A stretch of 64,000 bases of DNA from assembly GCF_004078635.1 (NCBI RefSeq), contig NZ_RZNB01000004.1, forward strand, positions 186,001 to 250,000, read 5' to 3'. Below, piece after piece: positions 38,563 through 47,918 of this stretch (its first letter is position 1; each line of letters begins with the position of its first letter). The translations under genes were made by a program, and so were the position numbers. The notes under the pieces were generated by a model. The model was not told the DNA's origin. It did no database searches and worked only from the letters and a program-made list of their open reading frames with translations. Source of the stretch: Labedella phragmitis. GTDB taxonomy: Bacteria > Actinomycetota > Actinomycetes > Actinomycetales > Microbacteriaceae.

Positions 38563-39048
38563 TTAGCGCTTCGAGAACTGCGAGGCCTTACGGGCCTTCT
38601 TGAGACCCGCCTTCTTGCGCTCGATGACGCGAGCGTCACGCGTCAGGAAGCCGGCCGCCTTGAGCGTCGGACGGTTGTTCTCACGGTCGATCTCGTTGAG
38701 CGCACGGGCGATCGCGAGACGGAGGGCGCCGGCCTGGCCGGAGGGCCCACCACCGGAGATGCGCGCGATGACGTCGTAGCTGCCGAGGAGGTCGAGCACC
38801 TTGAACGGGTCGTTGATCAGCTGCTGGTGCAGCTTGTTCGGGAAGTACTCGGCGAGCTCACGGCCGTTGACGGTCGCAGTGCCCGAGCCGGGGATGATGC
38901 GCACGCGGGCGATGGCCTGCTTGCGACGACCGACCGCTGCGCCGGGGACGTTGAGAACGGGGCGGGGGGTCGCGGTGTTCTCGGTCGCGGGCGTCTCGGT
39001 CGAGAAGCTGTCGGGGGTCTGGTCGAGGGAATCGATGATCTGAGCCAC
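38563..39048 (-). CDS. rpsI: 30S ribosomal protein S9
   Basis: 161 residues. The core starts near residue 38 ([31 protein letters not shown]), with [14 protein letters not shown] in the middle. It ends [11 protein letters not shown], the tail that reaches the P site. The first 36 residues are a low-complexity Thr/Pro/Glu extension beyond the usual S9 length. It lies 32 bases after rplM. Confidence 0.97.
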   Translation of the reverse strand: MAQIIDSLDQTPDSFSTETPATENTATPRPVLNVPGAAVGRRKQAIARVRIIPGSGTATVNGRELAEYFPNKLHQQLINDPFKVLDLLGSYDVIARISGGGPSGQAGALRLAIARALNEIDRENNRPTLKAAGFLTRDARVIERKKAGLKKARKASQFSKR

Positions 39049-39080
39049 GGTGTGGAATCCTTTGTCGTTTTCGGCGGCGC

Positions 39081-39527
39081 TTACTGCGCGACCTGGCCGA
39101 GGGTGTACGTCTTGGGCTGCTGTGCAGCGTGGGGGTGCTCGCTGCCGGTGTACACCTTGAGCTTGCGGAGCTGGGCGCGACCGATGGAGTTCTTCGGGAG
39201 CATGCCGCGGATCGCCTTCTCGACGGCGCGGACCGGGTTCTTCTCGAGGAGCTCGGCGTAGGTGACCGAGGAGAGACCGCCCGGGTAGCCGGAGTGGCGG
39301 TACGCCTTCTTCTGCAGAGCCTTCGAGCCCGTGAGGGCGACCTTGTCGGCGTTCACGATGATGACGAAGTCACCCGTGTCGACGTGGGGGGCGAAGATCG
39401 GCTTGTGCTTGCCGCGCAGGAGCGTGGCGGCGTGGCTCGCGAGACGGCCGAGGACGATGTCCTCCGCGTCGATGACGACCCAGTCGCGCTGGATCTCCGC
39501 GGGCTTGGGGGTGAATGTGCGCGTCAC
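39081..39527 (-). CDS. rplM: 50S ribosomal protein L13
   Basis: 148 residues, standard length. [39 protein letters not shown] and the motif [18 protein letters not shown] are diagnostic. It is the first gene of rplM-rpsI-glmM. The 132-base gap to truA should hold the promoter and leader; I see a small GTTCTC-GAT-GAGAAC hairpin (39583-39597) and a TTGACC without a convincing -10. Confidence 0.97.
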   Translation of the reverse strand: MTRTFTPKPAEIQRDWVVIDAEDIVLGRLASHAATLLRGKHKPIFAPHVDTGDFVIIVNADKVALTGSKALQKKAYRHSGYPGGLSSVTYAELLEKNPVRAVEKAIRGMLPKNSIGRAQLRKLKVYTGSEHPHAAQQPKTYTLGQVAQ

Positions 39528-39659
39528 AGTAGTGCTGCTTTCTTATCGGAGTTGGTCGATCGTGAATCCCGCTCCGTTGGGAGTTCTCGATGAGAACGCC
39601 GCAGGTGGAGGGCTCAACTTCGAGTGGGCGCCTGAACGGGCGCACACCAAGGGTCAACG

Positions 39660-40586
39660 TTAGTCGATCCCGTCCTCGTCGGCAAGCTCACGCTCGAGCG
39701 TACGGCGCGCCCGCGTCAGCGCCGCCCGCGCCGCGAGCTGGTCGTCGGGCGGGTAGGCGACCTCGACGAAAGTGAGCCCGCGCGCCGGCATGACGCCGAA
39801 GCGGCCGATCCGCTCCGCGTCGTCGCGGAGCCGCACGACCTCGGCGACCGTCATCCGACCTCCCCCGACGGCGACGCACGCGCCGACGATGGAGCGCACC
39901 ATGCTGTGGCAGAACGCGTCGGCGCGCACGCCGGCCTTCAGGACGCCGTCGCCGTCGCGATGCCAGTCGAAGTCGAGGAGCGTGCGGATCGTGGTCGCCC
40001 CCTCCCGGGGCTTGCAGTAGGCGCCGAAGTCATGAAGACCGAGGAGCGCCGCGGCCGCCTCCCTCATCGCTTCGAGGTCGAGCACCGCGGGGACCCAGGC
40101 GGTGAAGGCCCGCTCGAGCGGGTTCCGGCCCGTCACGTAGTCGGCCACGCGGTACTCGTAACGCCGCCAGAGGGCGCCGAACCGCGCATCGAAGCCCTCG
40201 GGAGCGACCGTCGCTCGTGAAACGACGACGTCGGAGTACGGGCCGAGGATCCCGTTGATGCGTCGCCCGAGCGCCGATCCCGGATCGGTCGATCCTCCCC
40301 GGTTGCGGGTGAGACGATGGGACCGGTCCGCGTCAAGGTCGAGATGCACGACCTGCCCGACGGCGTGGACGCCTGCGTCGGTGCGACCCGCGACGACGAG
40401 GTTCGACGCCGTGCCGAACCCGCCGAACGACTGGTCAATGGCCTCCTCGAGTACCCCTTGCACGGTGCGGAGGCCCGGTTGCCTCGACCACCCCGAGAAG
40501 GCCGAACCGTCGTACGAGACGTCGAGGCGGTACCGCGTCGACGCGGATTCCGATGCCGAGGAGGTCTCCGATGTCCCCGAGGTCAC
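39660..40586 (-). CDS. truA: tRNA pseudouridine(38-40) synthase TruA
   Basis: 308 residues. A Ser/Thr-rich head of about 17 residues precedes RYRLDVSYDGSAFSGWSRQP. The catalytic aspartate is Asp70 in AGRTDAGVHA. RRYEYRVAD and AFCHSMVRSIVGACVAVG are conserved. The start is GTG at 40586, 10 bases after the double-GNAT gene. It is upstream of rplM but probably separated from it transcriptionally. Confidence 0.94.
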   Translation of the reverse strand: MTSGTSETSSASESASTRYRLDVSYDGSAFSGWSRQPGLRTVQGVLEEAIDQSFGGFGTASNLVVAGRTDAGVHAVGQVVHLDLDADRSHRLTRNRGGSTDPGSALGRRINGILGPYSDVVVSRATVAPEGFDARFGALWRRYEYRVADYVTGRNPLERAFTAWVPAVLDLEAMREAAAALLGLHDFGAYCKPREGATTIRTLLDFDWHRDGDGVLKAGVRADAFCHSMVRSIVGACVAVGGGRMTVAEVVRLRDDAERIGRFGVMPARGLTFVEVAYPPDDQLAARAALTRARRTLERELADEDGID

Positions 40587-40596
40587 GCCGTCGGCC

Positions 40597-41637
40597 TCAC
40601 CATTCGGCGACGAACGCGAGCGATCGCGTCGTGGGGACGAAGCCCATCCCGGCGTAGAGCGAGTTCGCTCCCGTCGGGCTCGCCGTGTCGACGTCGAGCA
40701 CGGCGCGCTCGAGGCCGGCGCGCCCGTACGACGAGAGGAGCGCCGCTATGCAGGCGGGAGCAAGGCGACGGCGACGGCGATCGCGCACGACTCCGATGAG
40801 GGCGACGTAGCCGCTCGAGAACCCTTGGGCGGCCCAGTCCTCCTCGTTGACCGTCGAGAGGGCGAAGGCGACGACTCGCCGACCGCCGGCGTGATCGTCT
40901 TCGACAGCGACCCACGACAGGTCCTCGCGGAACGACTCTCCACCGACGAACTGCTCCCATCGCTCGGGGACGGTGGGCTGGCTGCCCCAGTGATCACGGA
41001 AGGCATCGTTTCGCGCGAGCCTCGTCGCCTCGGAGAGCTCCCGCGTGAAGGGCACGATCTCGATGCCGTCGCTCGACGGGAACTCCGGGATCGGTTCCGC
41101 GACGACGCGCTCCATGGACGTGAAGTACCGCTCGAGGCGCAGTCCTGACCGGGTCATGAGACGTGCTGCGGCGTCGTTGCCCTCCTCCTGGTACGCGACG
41201 GTCCAGCCCGGGAGGCTCGAGTGGGAGGAAGCGAGCTGCTGCGCCGACCGGGCGTACTGCCAGTCGAACAGCACCCGACCGATGCCCCTCCCCCGCCACT
41301 CCGGATGGACTCCGCCGAATGCGTACGACTGCACGCGCGTCTCCTGGCCGGGACCGAGAGCCGTGACGCCCCACGCGATCACCGTGCCATCGGCGTCGAG
41401 AGCGATCAGGCTGTCGCACTCCGGGTCGATGTGCGAGCTCTCGAAGTCCTCTGCGATGTCCTCGCGGGGCGTCGTCCAGGTGGGATGGTCGACCGCATCC
41501 ATGAGCCGCTGCGTCGCATGGATGGCATCGATGTCGGCGGCAGTGGCCGGGCGCCACTCGTGCACGTCTTCGTGGTCGGGAACGGGCAGCGCGGTCGGCG
41601 CTACGACGCGCTCCGACAGGGGTCCGGCGGGGGGCAT
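40597..41637 (-). CDS. Tandem GNAT-family acetyltransferase
   Basis: A 346-residue protein with two GNAT folds. The first (about 28-165) has the acetyl-CoA loop HPEWRGRGIGRVLFDW at about 113-128. The second (about 185-346) has VRDRRRRRLAPACIAALL and AVLDVDTASPTGANSLYAGMGF. The arrangement recalls mycothiol synthase, but mycothiol-specific identity cannot be claimed. Substrate unknown. TAGGCT lies 6 bases before the ATG. Confidence 0.8.
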   Translation of the reverse strand: MPPAGPLSERVVAPTALPVPDHEDVHEWRPATAADIDAIHATQRLMDAVDHPTWTTPREDIAEDFESSHIDPECDSLIALDADGTVIAWGVTALGPGQETRVQSYAFGGVHPEWRGRGIGRVLFDWQYARSAQQLASSHSSLPGWTVAYQEEGNDAAARLMTRSGLRLERYFTSMERVVAEPIPEFPSSDGIEIVPFTRELSEATRLARNDAFRDHWGSQPTVPERWEQFVGGESFREDLSWVAVEDDHAGGRRVVAFALSTVNEEDWAAQGFSSGYVALIGVVRDRRRRRLAPACIAALLSSYGRAGLERAVLDVDTASPTGANSLYAGMGFVPTTRSLAFVAEW

Positions 41638-41643
41638 GCCTCG

Positions 41644-41649
41644 AGCCTA
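41644..41649 (-). promoter_or_regulatory. -10 box (TAGGCT) for the GNAT gene
   Basis: Ends 6 bases before ATG 41637 on the minus strand; leaderless spacing. Confidence 0.4.
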
Positions 41650-41809
41650 GAACACTCCGATCGATGCCGCCCGTCGTCCACGGAGGAGTTATCCACACAC
41701 CGCTCCACGTAAACGTGAGCATCACTACGCTTTTCCCGGCCGGCCGTGTCCGGCACCGCTCGACGGCGCGCGGAACGTTCGCACATCGTCAGGTACCAGG
41801 GGGAACCAC

Positions 41810-42310
41810 ATGATCCGACACACGGCAGACGCGCGCGCCTTCGGCGCCGGGGACACGTCACACGCCTACACGTCCGAGCCGTCCCGGCTCCACCTCGAGA
41901 CCTTCGTCCGCGACCTCGGCTATCCGGCCGAGCGCGTCGACGAGGTCATCTTCCACTTCCGCCGCGAACGCGGCGCCATGACGGTCGACGACGCGGCGGA
42001 GCACCTCGCCGAGTGGATGTCCGCCGTGGGTCGCGTGCACGTGGGCGACGAGCGGTCGCTCACCCCCGAGGATGCCACGGCATCCTTCGTCCTGAGCGGC
42101 GCGGCCATGTGGCACTCCGACACGCTCTTCGCGGACCCGAGCGCGCTTCCGCCGGCGCACCGTGCGGCGCTCTCCGCGGCCTCGACGACCGTCGTACCGC
42201 TCGAGAGCCCGTTGCCGATGCCCGCGCAGGACCTCGCCGGTCCCCGCTGGGGTCGTCGCCGCCGCACGGAGCCGAGCGTCCACCGAGTGAGCTGGATGTC
42301 ATCGCGGTGA
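41810..42310 (+). CDS. Small protein coupled to OpgH; possible detached OpgH N-terminal region
   Basis: A 166-residue soluble protein with no recognised domain. It has a helical middle (ETFVRDLGYPAERVDEVIFHF, HLAEWMSAVGRVH) and ends with a Pro-rich then Arg-rich stretch (PLPMPAQDLAGPRWGRRRRT). Proteobacterial OpgH proteins carry a cytoplasmic N-terminal region of similar size, and 166 plus the 677 residues of the next gene equals the usual OpgH length. The ribosome site GGGGGAA precedes the ATG. Its stop overlaps the opgH GTG by four bases, so the two are translated together. The link to OpgH is inference. Confidence 0.6.
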   Translation: MIRHTADARAFGAGDTSHAYTSEPSRLHLETFVRDLGYPAERVDEVIFHFRRERGAMTVDDAAEHLAEWMSAVGRVHVGDERSLTPEDATASFVLSGAAMWHSDTLFADPSALPPAHRAALSAASTTVVPLESPLPMPAQDLAGPRWGRRRRTEPSVHRVSWMSSR

Positions 42311-44340
42311 GCGGGCGTCACGCGACGGCGATCACGTTCGACCACGACGCGAGCCACGCCGGTGCCGCCCGCAGCTTCGTCTTCTGGTCGACCTCCGTGA
42401 CGACGGCGGTCGGAACCCTCGGCGCCTGGTGGGCGCTCGACACGGGCGGCCTCAACCCCGCGGAAATCGTCCAGATCGCCCTCTTCGCCGTCTGCTTCGC
42501 CTGGATCGCCTTCGCGTTCTGGACGGCCCTTGTGGGCTTCCGCCGTCTCGTGACGCGGCGAGCGGTCTCGGGCTTGCGCGGCCCGAACGGGTCGGCCGAC
42601 ACCCAGGCGATCACGAGCCGGGTCGCCCTCGTGGTGCCGATGAGGAACGAGGACCCTCACGCCGTCTTCGCCAACATCCGCGCCATCGGCGAGTCGATCG
42701 GTCGCAGTCGTCACCCCGAGCTCATCGACTTCTTCATCTTGAGCGACACCGTCGACCCCGACATCCAAGTCGCCGAAGAGGTCGCCTGGACCGAGCTGCG
42801 CGGGCACCTCGCGTCGATCTGCCGGGTCTACTACCGACGCCGCACCGACAACAGCGGCAAGAAGGCCGGCAACCTCGCGGAGTTCTGCCGCCGGTGGGGC
42901 GCGAGCTACGAGTACTTCATCGTGCTCGACGCCGACAGCCTCATGGAGGCCGACACGATCATCACGATGACGCGCATCATGGAGCTGAACCCCGGCGTGG
43001 GCATCCTGCAGGCCCCGCCGACGTCGATCGGCGGTCGATCGCGCTTCGCCCGCCTCCAGCAGTTCGCCGGCTTCGCCTATGGCACCGTCGTCACGGCGGG
43101 CATGTCGGGCTGGCAGGGCGGCGACTCCAACTACTGGGGCCACAACGCGATCATCCGGACGAAGGCGTTCGCGCGCTACTGCGGACTGCCCGTCCTGAGC
43201 GGCACCGGCCCGTTCTCGGGCGAGATCCTCAGTCACGACTTCGTCGAGGCCGCTCTCATGCGACGAGCCGGCTACGAGGTCTGGATGCTTCCGGAGCTCG
43301 TGGGGAGCTTCGAGCGCCTGCCACCGACCCTCCTCGACTACGCTCAGCGAGACCGGCGGTGGGCGGCAGGCAACCTGCAGCACCTCCGACTCCTCGGCAC
43401 CGCCGGGCTGCACCCCATGAGCAGGCTCCACCTCTTCATGGGCGCGTCGTCCTATCTCATGTCGCCGGTGTGGCTCCTGTTCATCCTGGCCGGCGTGACG
43501 TCGGCCTTGCTCGACTCCGCAGCCTCCGAAGGCCCGACCGTCGATCCGCTCGCGGCCGTCGTCGTGTTCGTCTCGTCCACGGTTCTCGTCTTCGCCCCGC
43601 GGTTCCTCGGCCTCGTCGCGGTCCTCCGCGATCGCGACGCCCGACGCGCCCTCGGCGGCGCCGGACTCGTGATCCTCAGCGGCATCTTCGAGATCGTCGT
43701 CTCCGCACTCATGGCGCCCATCACGATGGTCATGCAGACGCTCGCTCTCGTCGGCATCCTGAGCGGCGCGAAGGTGTCGTGGGGAACCCAGCGTCGCGAC
43801 GGCGAGCGTCCGACGGCGCTCGACCTGCTACGCGTCCACACCCCGCACGCCGTACTCGGCCTCGCGCTGCTCGTCACAGCGGTCCTCATCCCCGGCTCGG
43901 CCCCGTGGCTCGCCGCGATGATCGTGTCGCTCCTCGCCGCTCCACTGCTGACGGCGTGGACGTCCGGGACCGACCCCGAGTCGTCCGTCATGAGCCGACT
44001 CATCCGCGTGCCCGACGAGGTCGCACCACCGCGCGTCGTCGTACGCGCCGACGAACTCGTCGCCGTCCGGCCGACTCCCGTCACGGACGGTCTCCGCCGG
44101 GTCCTCACCGACGGGCGCGCCCACTCGGTGCACCTCGCCGTTCTCGCCACCGCCAGTTCAGCGCCGCCGACAGTACCCGAGCGTATCGCCCGCCTCGTCG
44201 ACGACGGCGCCTGGGCGAGCATCAGCGTCGAGGACCGTGCCGTCGCTCTCGCGTCGCCCGAGTTCCTCCGCGCCCATCGCCGGAGTGTCGTCCGTCCGGT
44301 CCGCACTGCGACCACCGTCCTGGCCCCCGTGCACGGCTGA
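42307..44340 (+). CDS. opgH: Glucans biosynthesis glucosyltransferase OpgH/MdoH
   Basis: A family 2 membrane glucosyltransferase of 677 residues. It has two N-terminal helices, then a catalytic domain with VPMRNEDPHAVF, FILSDTVDPDI, VYYRRRTDNSGKKAGNLAEF and FIVLDADSLM (the DxD site). WGHNAIIR, ILSHDFVEAALMRRAGYEVW and QRDRRW (the QxxRW motif) follow, then about five more helices. These match proteobacterial OpgH closely along the whole core and the C-terminal tail (VPDEVAPPRVVV). OpgH makes beta-1,2-linked periplasmic glucan backbones in Gram-negatives. No opgG is present, so the product in this organism is unknown. Confidence 0.88.
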   Translation: MSGRHATAITFDHDASHAGAARSFVFWSTSVTTAVGTLGAWWALDTGGLNPAEIVQIALFAVCFAWIAFAFWTALVGFRRLVTRRAVSGLRGPNGSADTQAITSRVALVVPMRNEDPHAVFANIRAIGESIGRSRHPELIDFFILSDTVDPDIQVAEEVAWTELRGHLASICRVYYRRRTDNSGKKAGNLAEFCRRWGASYEYFIVLDADSLMEADTIITMTRIMELNPGVGILQAPPTSIGGRSRFARLQQFAGFAYGTVVTAGMSGWQGGDSNYWGHNAIIRTKAFARYCGLPVLSGTGPFSGEILSHDFVEAALMRRAGYEVWMLPELVGSFERLPPTLLDYAQRDRRWAAGNLQHLRLLGTAGLHPMSRLHLFMGASSYLMSPVWLLFILAGVTSALLDSAASEGPTVDPLAAVVVFVSSTVLVFAPRFLGLVAVLRDRDARRALGGAGLVILSGIFEIVVSALMAPITMVMQTLALVGILSGAKVSWGTQRRDGERPTALDLLRVHTPHAVLGLALLVTAVLIPGSAPWLAAMIVSLLAAPLLTAWTSGTDPESSVMSRLIRVPDEVAPPRVVVRADELVAVRPTPVTDGLRRVLTDGRAHSVHLAVLATASSAPPTVPERIARLVDDGAWASISVEDRAVALASPEFLRAHRRSVVRPVRTATTVLAPVHG

Positions 44341-44378
44341 AGAGGAACTTCGCCCGGCGGAGACGACACGCACGACGC

Positions 44379-44399
44379 CGGAGCCGACCGACGGCTCCG
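44379..44399 (+). terminator. Hairpin downstream of opgH
   Basis: An 8-bp stem (44379-44386 with 44392-44399) and 5-base loop, followed by CTGTCGTTCT. Modest terminator. Confidence 0.45.
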
Positions 44400-44523
44400 C
44401 TGTCGTTCTAAGGGGTGTTCGTTCTCGGTCACCGGATGTCACGCACGGCGCTATCCGAACGGGCCTGCCCTCCCGCTCATCCGCTGACGCCTACCCTCGT
44501 CCCCGCATATACCGCGACACATG

Positions 44524-44562
44524 AAAAAGGTCCCCCGGAGCATCGCTCCGGGGGACCTTCTT
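44524..44562 (-). terminator. Rho-independent terminator of the ribosomal alpha operon
   Basis: A 15-bp perfect stem with a three-base loop (44542-44544). The minus-strand RNA continues with a run of U (plus-strand AAAAA), the clearest intrinsic terminator in the window. It ends the transcript 12 bases after rplQ. Confidence 0.9.
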
Positions 44563-44573
44563 GTGCGGCTCGA

Positions 44574-45119
44574 CTACTTCGAGTCAGACTCCGACGCGGC
44601 CTCCGCCGACTCCTCGGCCTCGGTCGCCTCGGGCGTCGTGGTCTCCTCGGAGACCACGGGCTCTTCGACCGTCTCGGTCTCCTCGACCTCGGCGGGCTCC
44701 GGCTCGGTTGTCGCGGCGGCGGGCGCCGCCGTCGTCTTCGACCGCTTGACCTTGGGCGTCACGGGCTCCAGGACGAGCTCGATGACGGCCATGGGGGCGT
44801 TGTCGCCCTTACGGAAGCCGACCTTCGTGATGCGGGTGTAGCCGCCCTCACGCTCGGCGACGAGCGGCGCGATCTGCGTGAACAGCTCGTGCACGACCGA
44901 CTTGTCACCGATGGTGCCGAGGACACGACGACGAGCGTGCAGGTCCCCGCGCTTCGCGAAGGTGATGAGACGCTCGGCGACCGGACGCAGGCGCTTGGCC
45001 TTCGTCTCCGTCGTGGTGATGCGCTTGTGCGTGAACAGAGCAGCCGCGAGGTTCGCGAGCATGAGGCGCTCGTGGGCGGGACCGCCTCCGAGACGGGGAC
45101 CCTTGGTTGGCGTAGGCAT
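44574..45119 (-). CDS. rplQ: 50S ribosomal protein L17
   Basis: 181 residues against about 120 in most bacteria. The core is standard ([64 protein letters not shown]). From about residue 124 a Thr/Ala/Glu-rich acidic tail of some 58 residues follows, ending SEDSK-like ESDSK. It is last in the infA-rpmJ-rpsM-rpsK-rpoA-rplQ run and is followed by a strong terminator. Confidence 0.97.
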   Translation of the reverse strand: MPTPTKGPRLGGGPAHERLMLANLAAALFTHKRITTTETKAKRLRPVAERLITFAKRGDLHARRRVLGTIGDKSVVHELFTQIAPLVAEREGGYTRITKVGFRKGDNAPMAVIELVLEPVTPKVKRSKTTAAPAAATTEPEPAEVEETETVEEPVVSEETTTPEATEAEESAEAASESDSK

Positions 45120-45159
45120 TGGTGTATTACTCCTGTGTCAGTGGGAAAGCCGGCGGGAC

Positions 45160-46149
45160 CTAGTTGGTCTCTTCTTCGAAGCCCGAGTAGAAGTGGGCTC
45201 CATCGAAACCAGGGACCGAGTCCTTGAGGGAGAGGCCCATCTCGGTGAGCTTGTCGCGCACCTCGTCCACCGACTTCTGACCGAAGTTGCGGATGTTCAT
45301 GAGCTGGTTCTCAGACAGCGCCACGAGCTCGGACACCGTGTTGATGCCCTCGCGCTTGAGGCAGTTGTACGAGCGGACCGAGAGGTCGAGGTCTTCGATC
45401 GGGATCGAGAGCTCGCTCGAGAGCACGGCGTCGACCGGCGCGGGGCCGATCTCGATGCCCTCGGCAGCGGTGTTGAGCTCGCGGGCGAGACCGAACAGCT
45501 CCACGAGCGTCTTGCCGGCCGAAGCGATGGCGTCGCGCGGCGTGATGGCCTGCTTCGTCTCGACGTCGACGACCAGACGGTCGAAGTCGGTTCGCTCACC
45601 GGCACGCGTCGCCTCGACACGGTAGGTGACCTTGAGCACGGGCGAGTAGATCGAGTCGATCGGGATCTGACCGGCCTCGGAGAACTCGTTGCGGTTCTGC
45701 GTCGCCGAGACGTAACCGCGGCCGCGCTCGATCGTGAGCTCGAGCTCGAACTTCGCCTTGTCGTTGAGCGTCGCGATGACGAGATCCGGGTTGTGGATCT
45801 CAACACCGGCGGGTGCCGAGATGTCGGCGGCCGTCACGGCTCCGTCACCCGTCTTCCGCAGGTAGGCCGTGATGGGCTCGTCGTGCTCGCTCGAGACGAC
45901 GAGTCCCTTGATGTTCAGGATGATCTCGGTGACGTCTTCCTTCACACCGGGGATCGTGCTGAACTCGTGGAGGACGCCGTCGATCCGGATGCTCGTGACC
46001 GCTGCGCCGGGAATCGACGAGAGCAGGGTCCGGCGGAGGGAGTTGCCGAGCGTGTATCCGAAGCCGGGCTCGAGCGGCTCGATGATGAACCGGCTACGGA
46101 ACTCGGAGATGTTCTCCTCGGAGAGCGTAGGGCGCTGTGCGATGAGCAC
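45160..46149 (-). CDS. rpoA: RNA polymerase alpha subunit
   Basis: 329 residues, with the assembly domain ([37 protein letters not shown] at the start) and the C-terminal DNA- and activator-binding domain ([36 protein letters not shown]). It lies between rpsK and rplQ in the usual order. A 13-bp hairpin at 46226-46255 separates it from rpsK. Confidence 0.98.
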   Translation of the reverse strand: MLIAQRPTLSEENISEFRSRFIIEPLEPGFGYTLGNSLRRTLLSSIPGAAVTSIRIDGVLHEFSTIPGVKEDVTEIILNIKGLVVSSEHDEPITAYLRKTGDGAVTAADISAPAGVEIHNPDLVIATLNDKAKFELELTIERGRGYVSATQNRNEFSEAGQIPIDSIYSPVLKVTYRVEATRAGERTDFDRLVVDVETKQAITPRDAIASAGKTLVELFGLARELNTAAEGIEIGPAPVDAVLSSELSIPIEDLDLSVRSYNCLKREGINTVSELVALSENQLMNIRNFGQKSVDEVRDKLTEMGLSLKDSVPGFDGAHFYSGFEEETN

Positions 46150-46225
46150 TGTTGATTCCTTTCGGCCAAGCGTCCGCTATATGACGCTTGCGTTGGTGAG
46201 GTATTGAGTTGTCTTCGGCCGTGCA

Positions 46226-46255
46226 GCGGGCCCGCCGAGCGATCGGCGGGCCCGC
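46226..46255 (-). other. Stable hairpin between rpsK and rpoA
   Basis: A perfect 13-bp GC-rich stem with a 4-base loop and no U-tract, 12 bases past the rpsK stop. It may be a processing, stability or partial-termination element that sets RpoA output. Confidence 0.6.
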
Positions 46256-46267
46256 GACGGGGTGGAA

Positions 46268-46666
46268 TCAGACGCGGCGGCGCTTGGGCGGGCGGCACCC
46301 GTTGTGCGCCTGAGGCGTGACGTCGTTGATCGAACCGACCTCGAGGCCGGCCGACTGCAGCGAACGGATCGCGGTCTCGCGACCCGATCCCGGTCCCTTG
46401 ACGAAGACGTCGACCTTCTTCATGCCGTTCTCCTGCGCCTTGCGGGCGGCCGACTCGGCCGCGAGGCCGGCGGCGAACGGGGTCGACTTGCGCGAACCCT
46501 TGAATCCGACGTCTCCACCCGAGGCCCAGGCGATGACCGCGCCGGACGGGTCGGTGATCGAGACGATCGTGTTGTTGAACGTCGACTTGATGTGGGCCTG
46601 GCCCACGGCGATGTTCTTCTTTTCCTTCTTGCGCGGCTTACGAGCTGCCGTCTTCGGTGTTGCCAT
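46268..46666 (-). CDS. rpsK: 30S ribosomal protein S11
   Basis: 132 residues. The start [20 protein letters not shown] and the core ([32 protein letters not shown]) are standard. It ends [15 protein letters not shown] 46666 is chosen at the conserved N-terminus; longer in-frame versions run into the rpsM gap. It lies 34 bases after rpsM. Confidence 0.97.
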   Translation of the reverse strand: MATPKTAARKPRKKEKKNIAVGQAHIKSTFNNTIVSITDPSGAVIAWASGGDVGFKGSRKSTPFAAGLAAESAARKAQENGMKKVDVFVKGPGSGRETAIRSLQSAGLEVGSINDVTPQAHNGCRPPKRRRV

Positions 46667-46700
46667 GTCTACTCCCTGGAATCCTGGTGGCGGGCGCTGG

Positions 46701-47075
46701 TTAGCGCGCCTTCTTCTTGCCGGCGACGGTGCGCTTCGGGCCCTTACGGGTACGAGCGTTCGTCTTGGTGCGCTGACCGTGCACGGGGAGGCCACGGCGG
46801 TGGCGGATGCCCTGGTACGAACCGATCTCGACCTTGCGGCGGATGTCGGCCTGCACCTCGCGGCGCAGGTCACCCTCGACCTTGTAGTTGCCCTCGATGT
46901 AATCGCGGAGGGCGACCAACTGGTCGTCGGTGAGGTCCTTCACGCGGATGTCTCCGCTGATTCCGGTGTCGGCGAGGGTCTTGAGTGCCCTCGTGCGTCC
47001 GACTCCGTAGATGTACGTCAGTGCGACTTCCACGCGCTTGTCGCGGGGAATGTCTACGCCGGCGAGACGTGCCAT
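46701..47075 (-). CDS. rpsM: 30S ribosomal protein S13
   Basis: 124 residues. [31 protein letters not shown] and the C-terminal [20 protein letters not shown] are diagnostic. The ATG at 47075 is the family start. It is separated from rpmJ by 182 bases containing a large hairpin, so it may be expressed partly on its own. Confidence 0.97.
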   Translation of the reverse strand: MARLAGVDIPRDKRVEVALTYIYGVGRTRALKTLADTGISGDIRVKDLTDDQLVALRDYIEGNYKVEGDLRREVQADIRRKVEIGSYQGIRHRRGLPVHGQRTKTNARTRKGPKRTVAGKKKAR

Positions 47076-47146
47076 TGTGGCTCTCCTAGGAGTGTTGTGG
47101 AGGTGTGGGGCGATTCCGGTGCCAGGGCCTCCGACCCTGGGTGTCC

Positions 47147-47178
47147 CCCGCTCCCCGGCCTGCTGGCCGCGGAGCGGG
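47147..47178 (-). other. Hairpin in the rpmJ-rpsM gap
   Basis: Outer 8-bp stem (47147-47154 with 47171-47178) and an inner 5-bp stem around TGCT. The gap of 182 bases also holds a 6-bp hairpin at about 47122-47140. Candidate leader or attenuator for rpsM. Confidence 0.5.
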
Positions 47179-47257
47179 ATCTGGAACCGCTGTTTCAGGT
47201 GTTCAGTTGTGAGTGTGCGTGGTCCGTGCGGAGCCGACGGCCGCGCAGCACCGGGGC

Positions 47258-47371
47258 TCAGCCCTGGCGCTGCTTGTGACGCGGGTTCTCGCAGATGACC
47301 ATGACGCGTCCGTTGCGACGGATGACCTTGCACTTGTCGCAGATGCGCTTGACGCTGGGGTTGACCTTCAT
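47258..47371 (-). CDS. rpmJ: 50S ribosomal protein L36
   Basis: A 37-residue protein read directly from the sequence: [20 protein letters not shown] at the start and [11 protein letters not shown] at the end. Three cysteines and a histidine (Cys11, Cys14, Cys27, His32) form the zinc ribbon, so this is the zinc-binding type. It lies 65 bases after infA and before rpsM, the conserved order. Confidence 0.95.
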   Translation of the reverse strand: MKVNPSVKRICDKCKVIRRNGRVMVICENPRHKQRQG

Positions 47372-47436
47372 CGTGTTTCCTCGTTCTCGCTGTCCTCGTA
47401 CCGGGAGAAGTCCCGGCCGTTACTTACAGCGCGGAC

Positions 47437-47658
47437 TTACTTGTAGCGATAGACGATTCGACCACGGGTGAGGTCGTAGGGCGTGAGCTCCACGATCACG
47501 CGGTCCTCCGGAAGGATGCGGATGTAGTGCTGCCGCATCTTCCCCGAGATGTGGGCGAGGACCTTGTGGCCGTTCGTCAGCTCGACGCGGAACATCGCGT
47601 TGGGCAGCGCTTCGACCACCGAGCCTTCGATCTCGATGACACCGTCTTTCTTGGCCAT
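47437..47658 (-). CDS. infA: Translation initiation factor IF-1
   Basis: A 73-residue OB-fold protein that blocks the A site in initiation. [40 protein letters not shown] and the end [11 protein letters not shown] are standard. It begins the infA-rplQ run. A minus-strand TAAGAT at 47777-47782 is a candidate -10, giving a leader of about 110 bases. In many relatives infA directly follows map; here the mannitol locus lies between them. Confidence 0.97.
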   Translation of the reverse strand: MAKKDGVIEIEGSVVEALPNAMFRVELTNGHKVLAHISGKMRQHYIRILPEDRVIVELTPYDLTRGRIVYRYK

Positions 47659-47776
47659 AGCCTCACTGTCGTTACTGTCGCTGGGGGTAGGTCCGCACTG
47701 GTCGTGCGGGTGATGGTCGGCGCCTGGCCCGTCGTCGCCTGACGCGCCGAACGATGGCACAAGGCACCAAAGGGAT

Positions 47777-47782
47777 ATCTTA
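47777..47782 (-). promoter_or_regulatory. Candidate -10 (TAAGAT) for infA
   Basis: An AT-rich TAAGAT in an otherwise GC-rich 260-base gap, on the minus strand. No good -35 is seen. Confidence 0.35.
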
Positions 47783-47852
47783 TGCTATTCCGCGCCGTTC
47801 CGCCACTCGGTGGCCGGGTCCACGACGACCCGGCTCCCCGAAATGGATGCTG

Positions 47853-47890
47853 ACGGCCCGGCCCCCTCGTTGTCGAGGGAACCGGGCCGT
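47853..47890 (-). terminator. Terminator of the mannitol operon
   Basis: A 9-bp outer stem and 6-bp inner stem with a small internal loop begin 29 bases after the mtlD stop. Confidence 0.6.
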
Positions 47891-47918
47891 GTCCACGGGG
47901 CGAAGGCTCGTGTCGCGC

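Noticed and set aside
39629-39657. TTGACC as -35 of an rplM promoter
   Set aside because: The sequence 17 bases downstream is CAGGCG, which is not a plausible -10.
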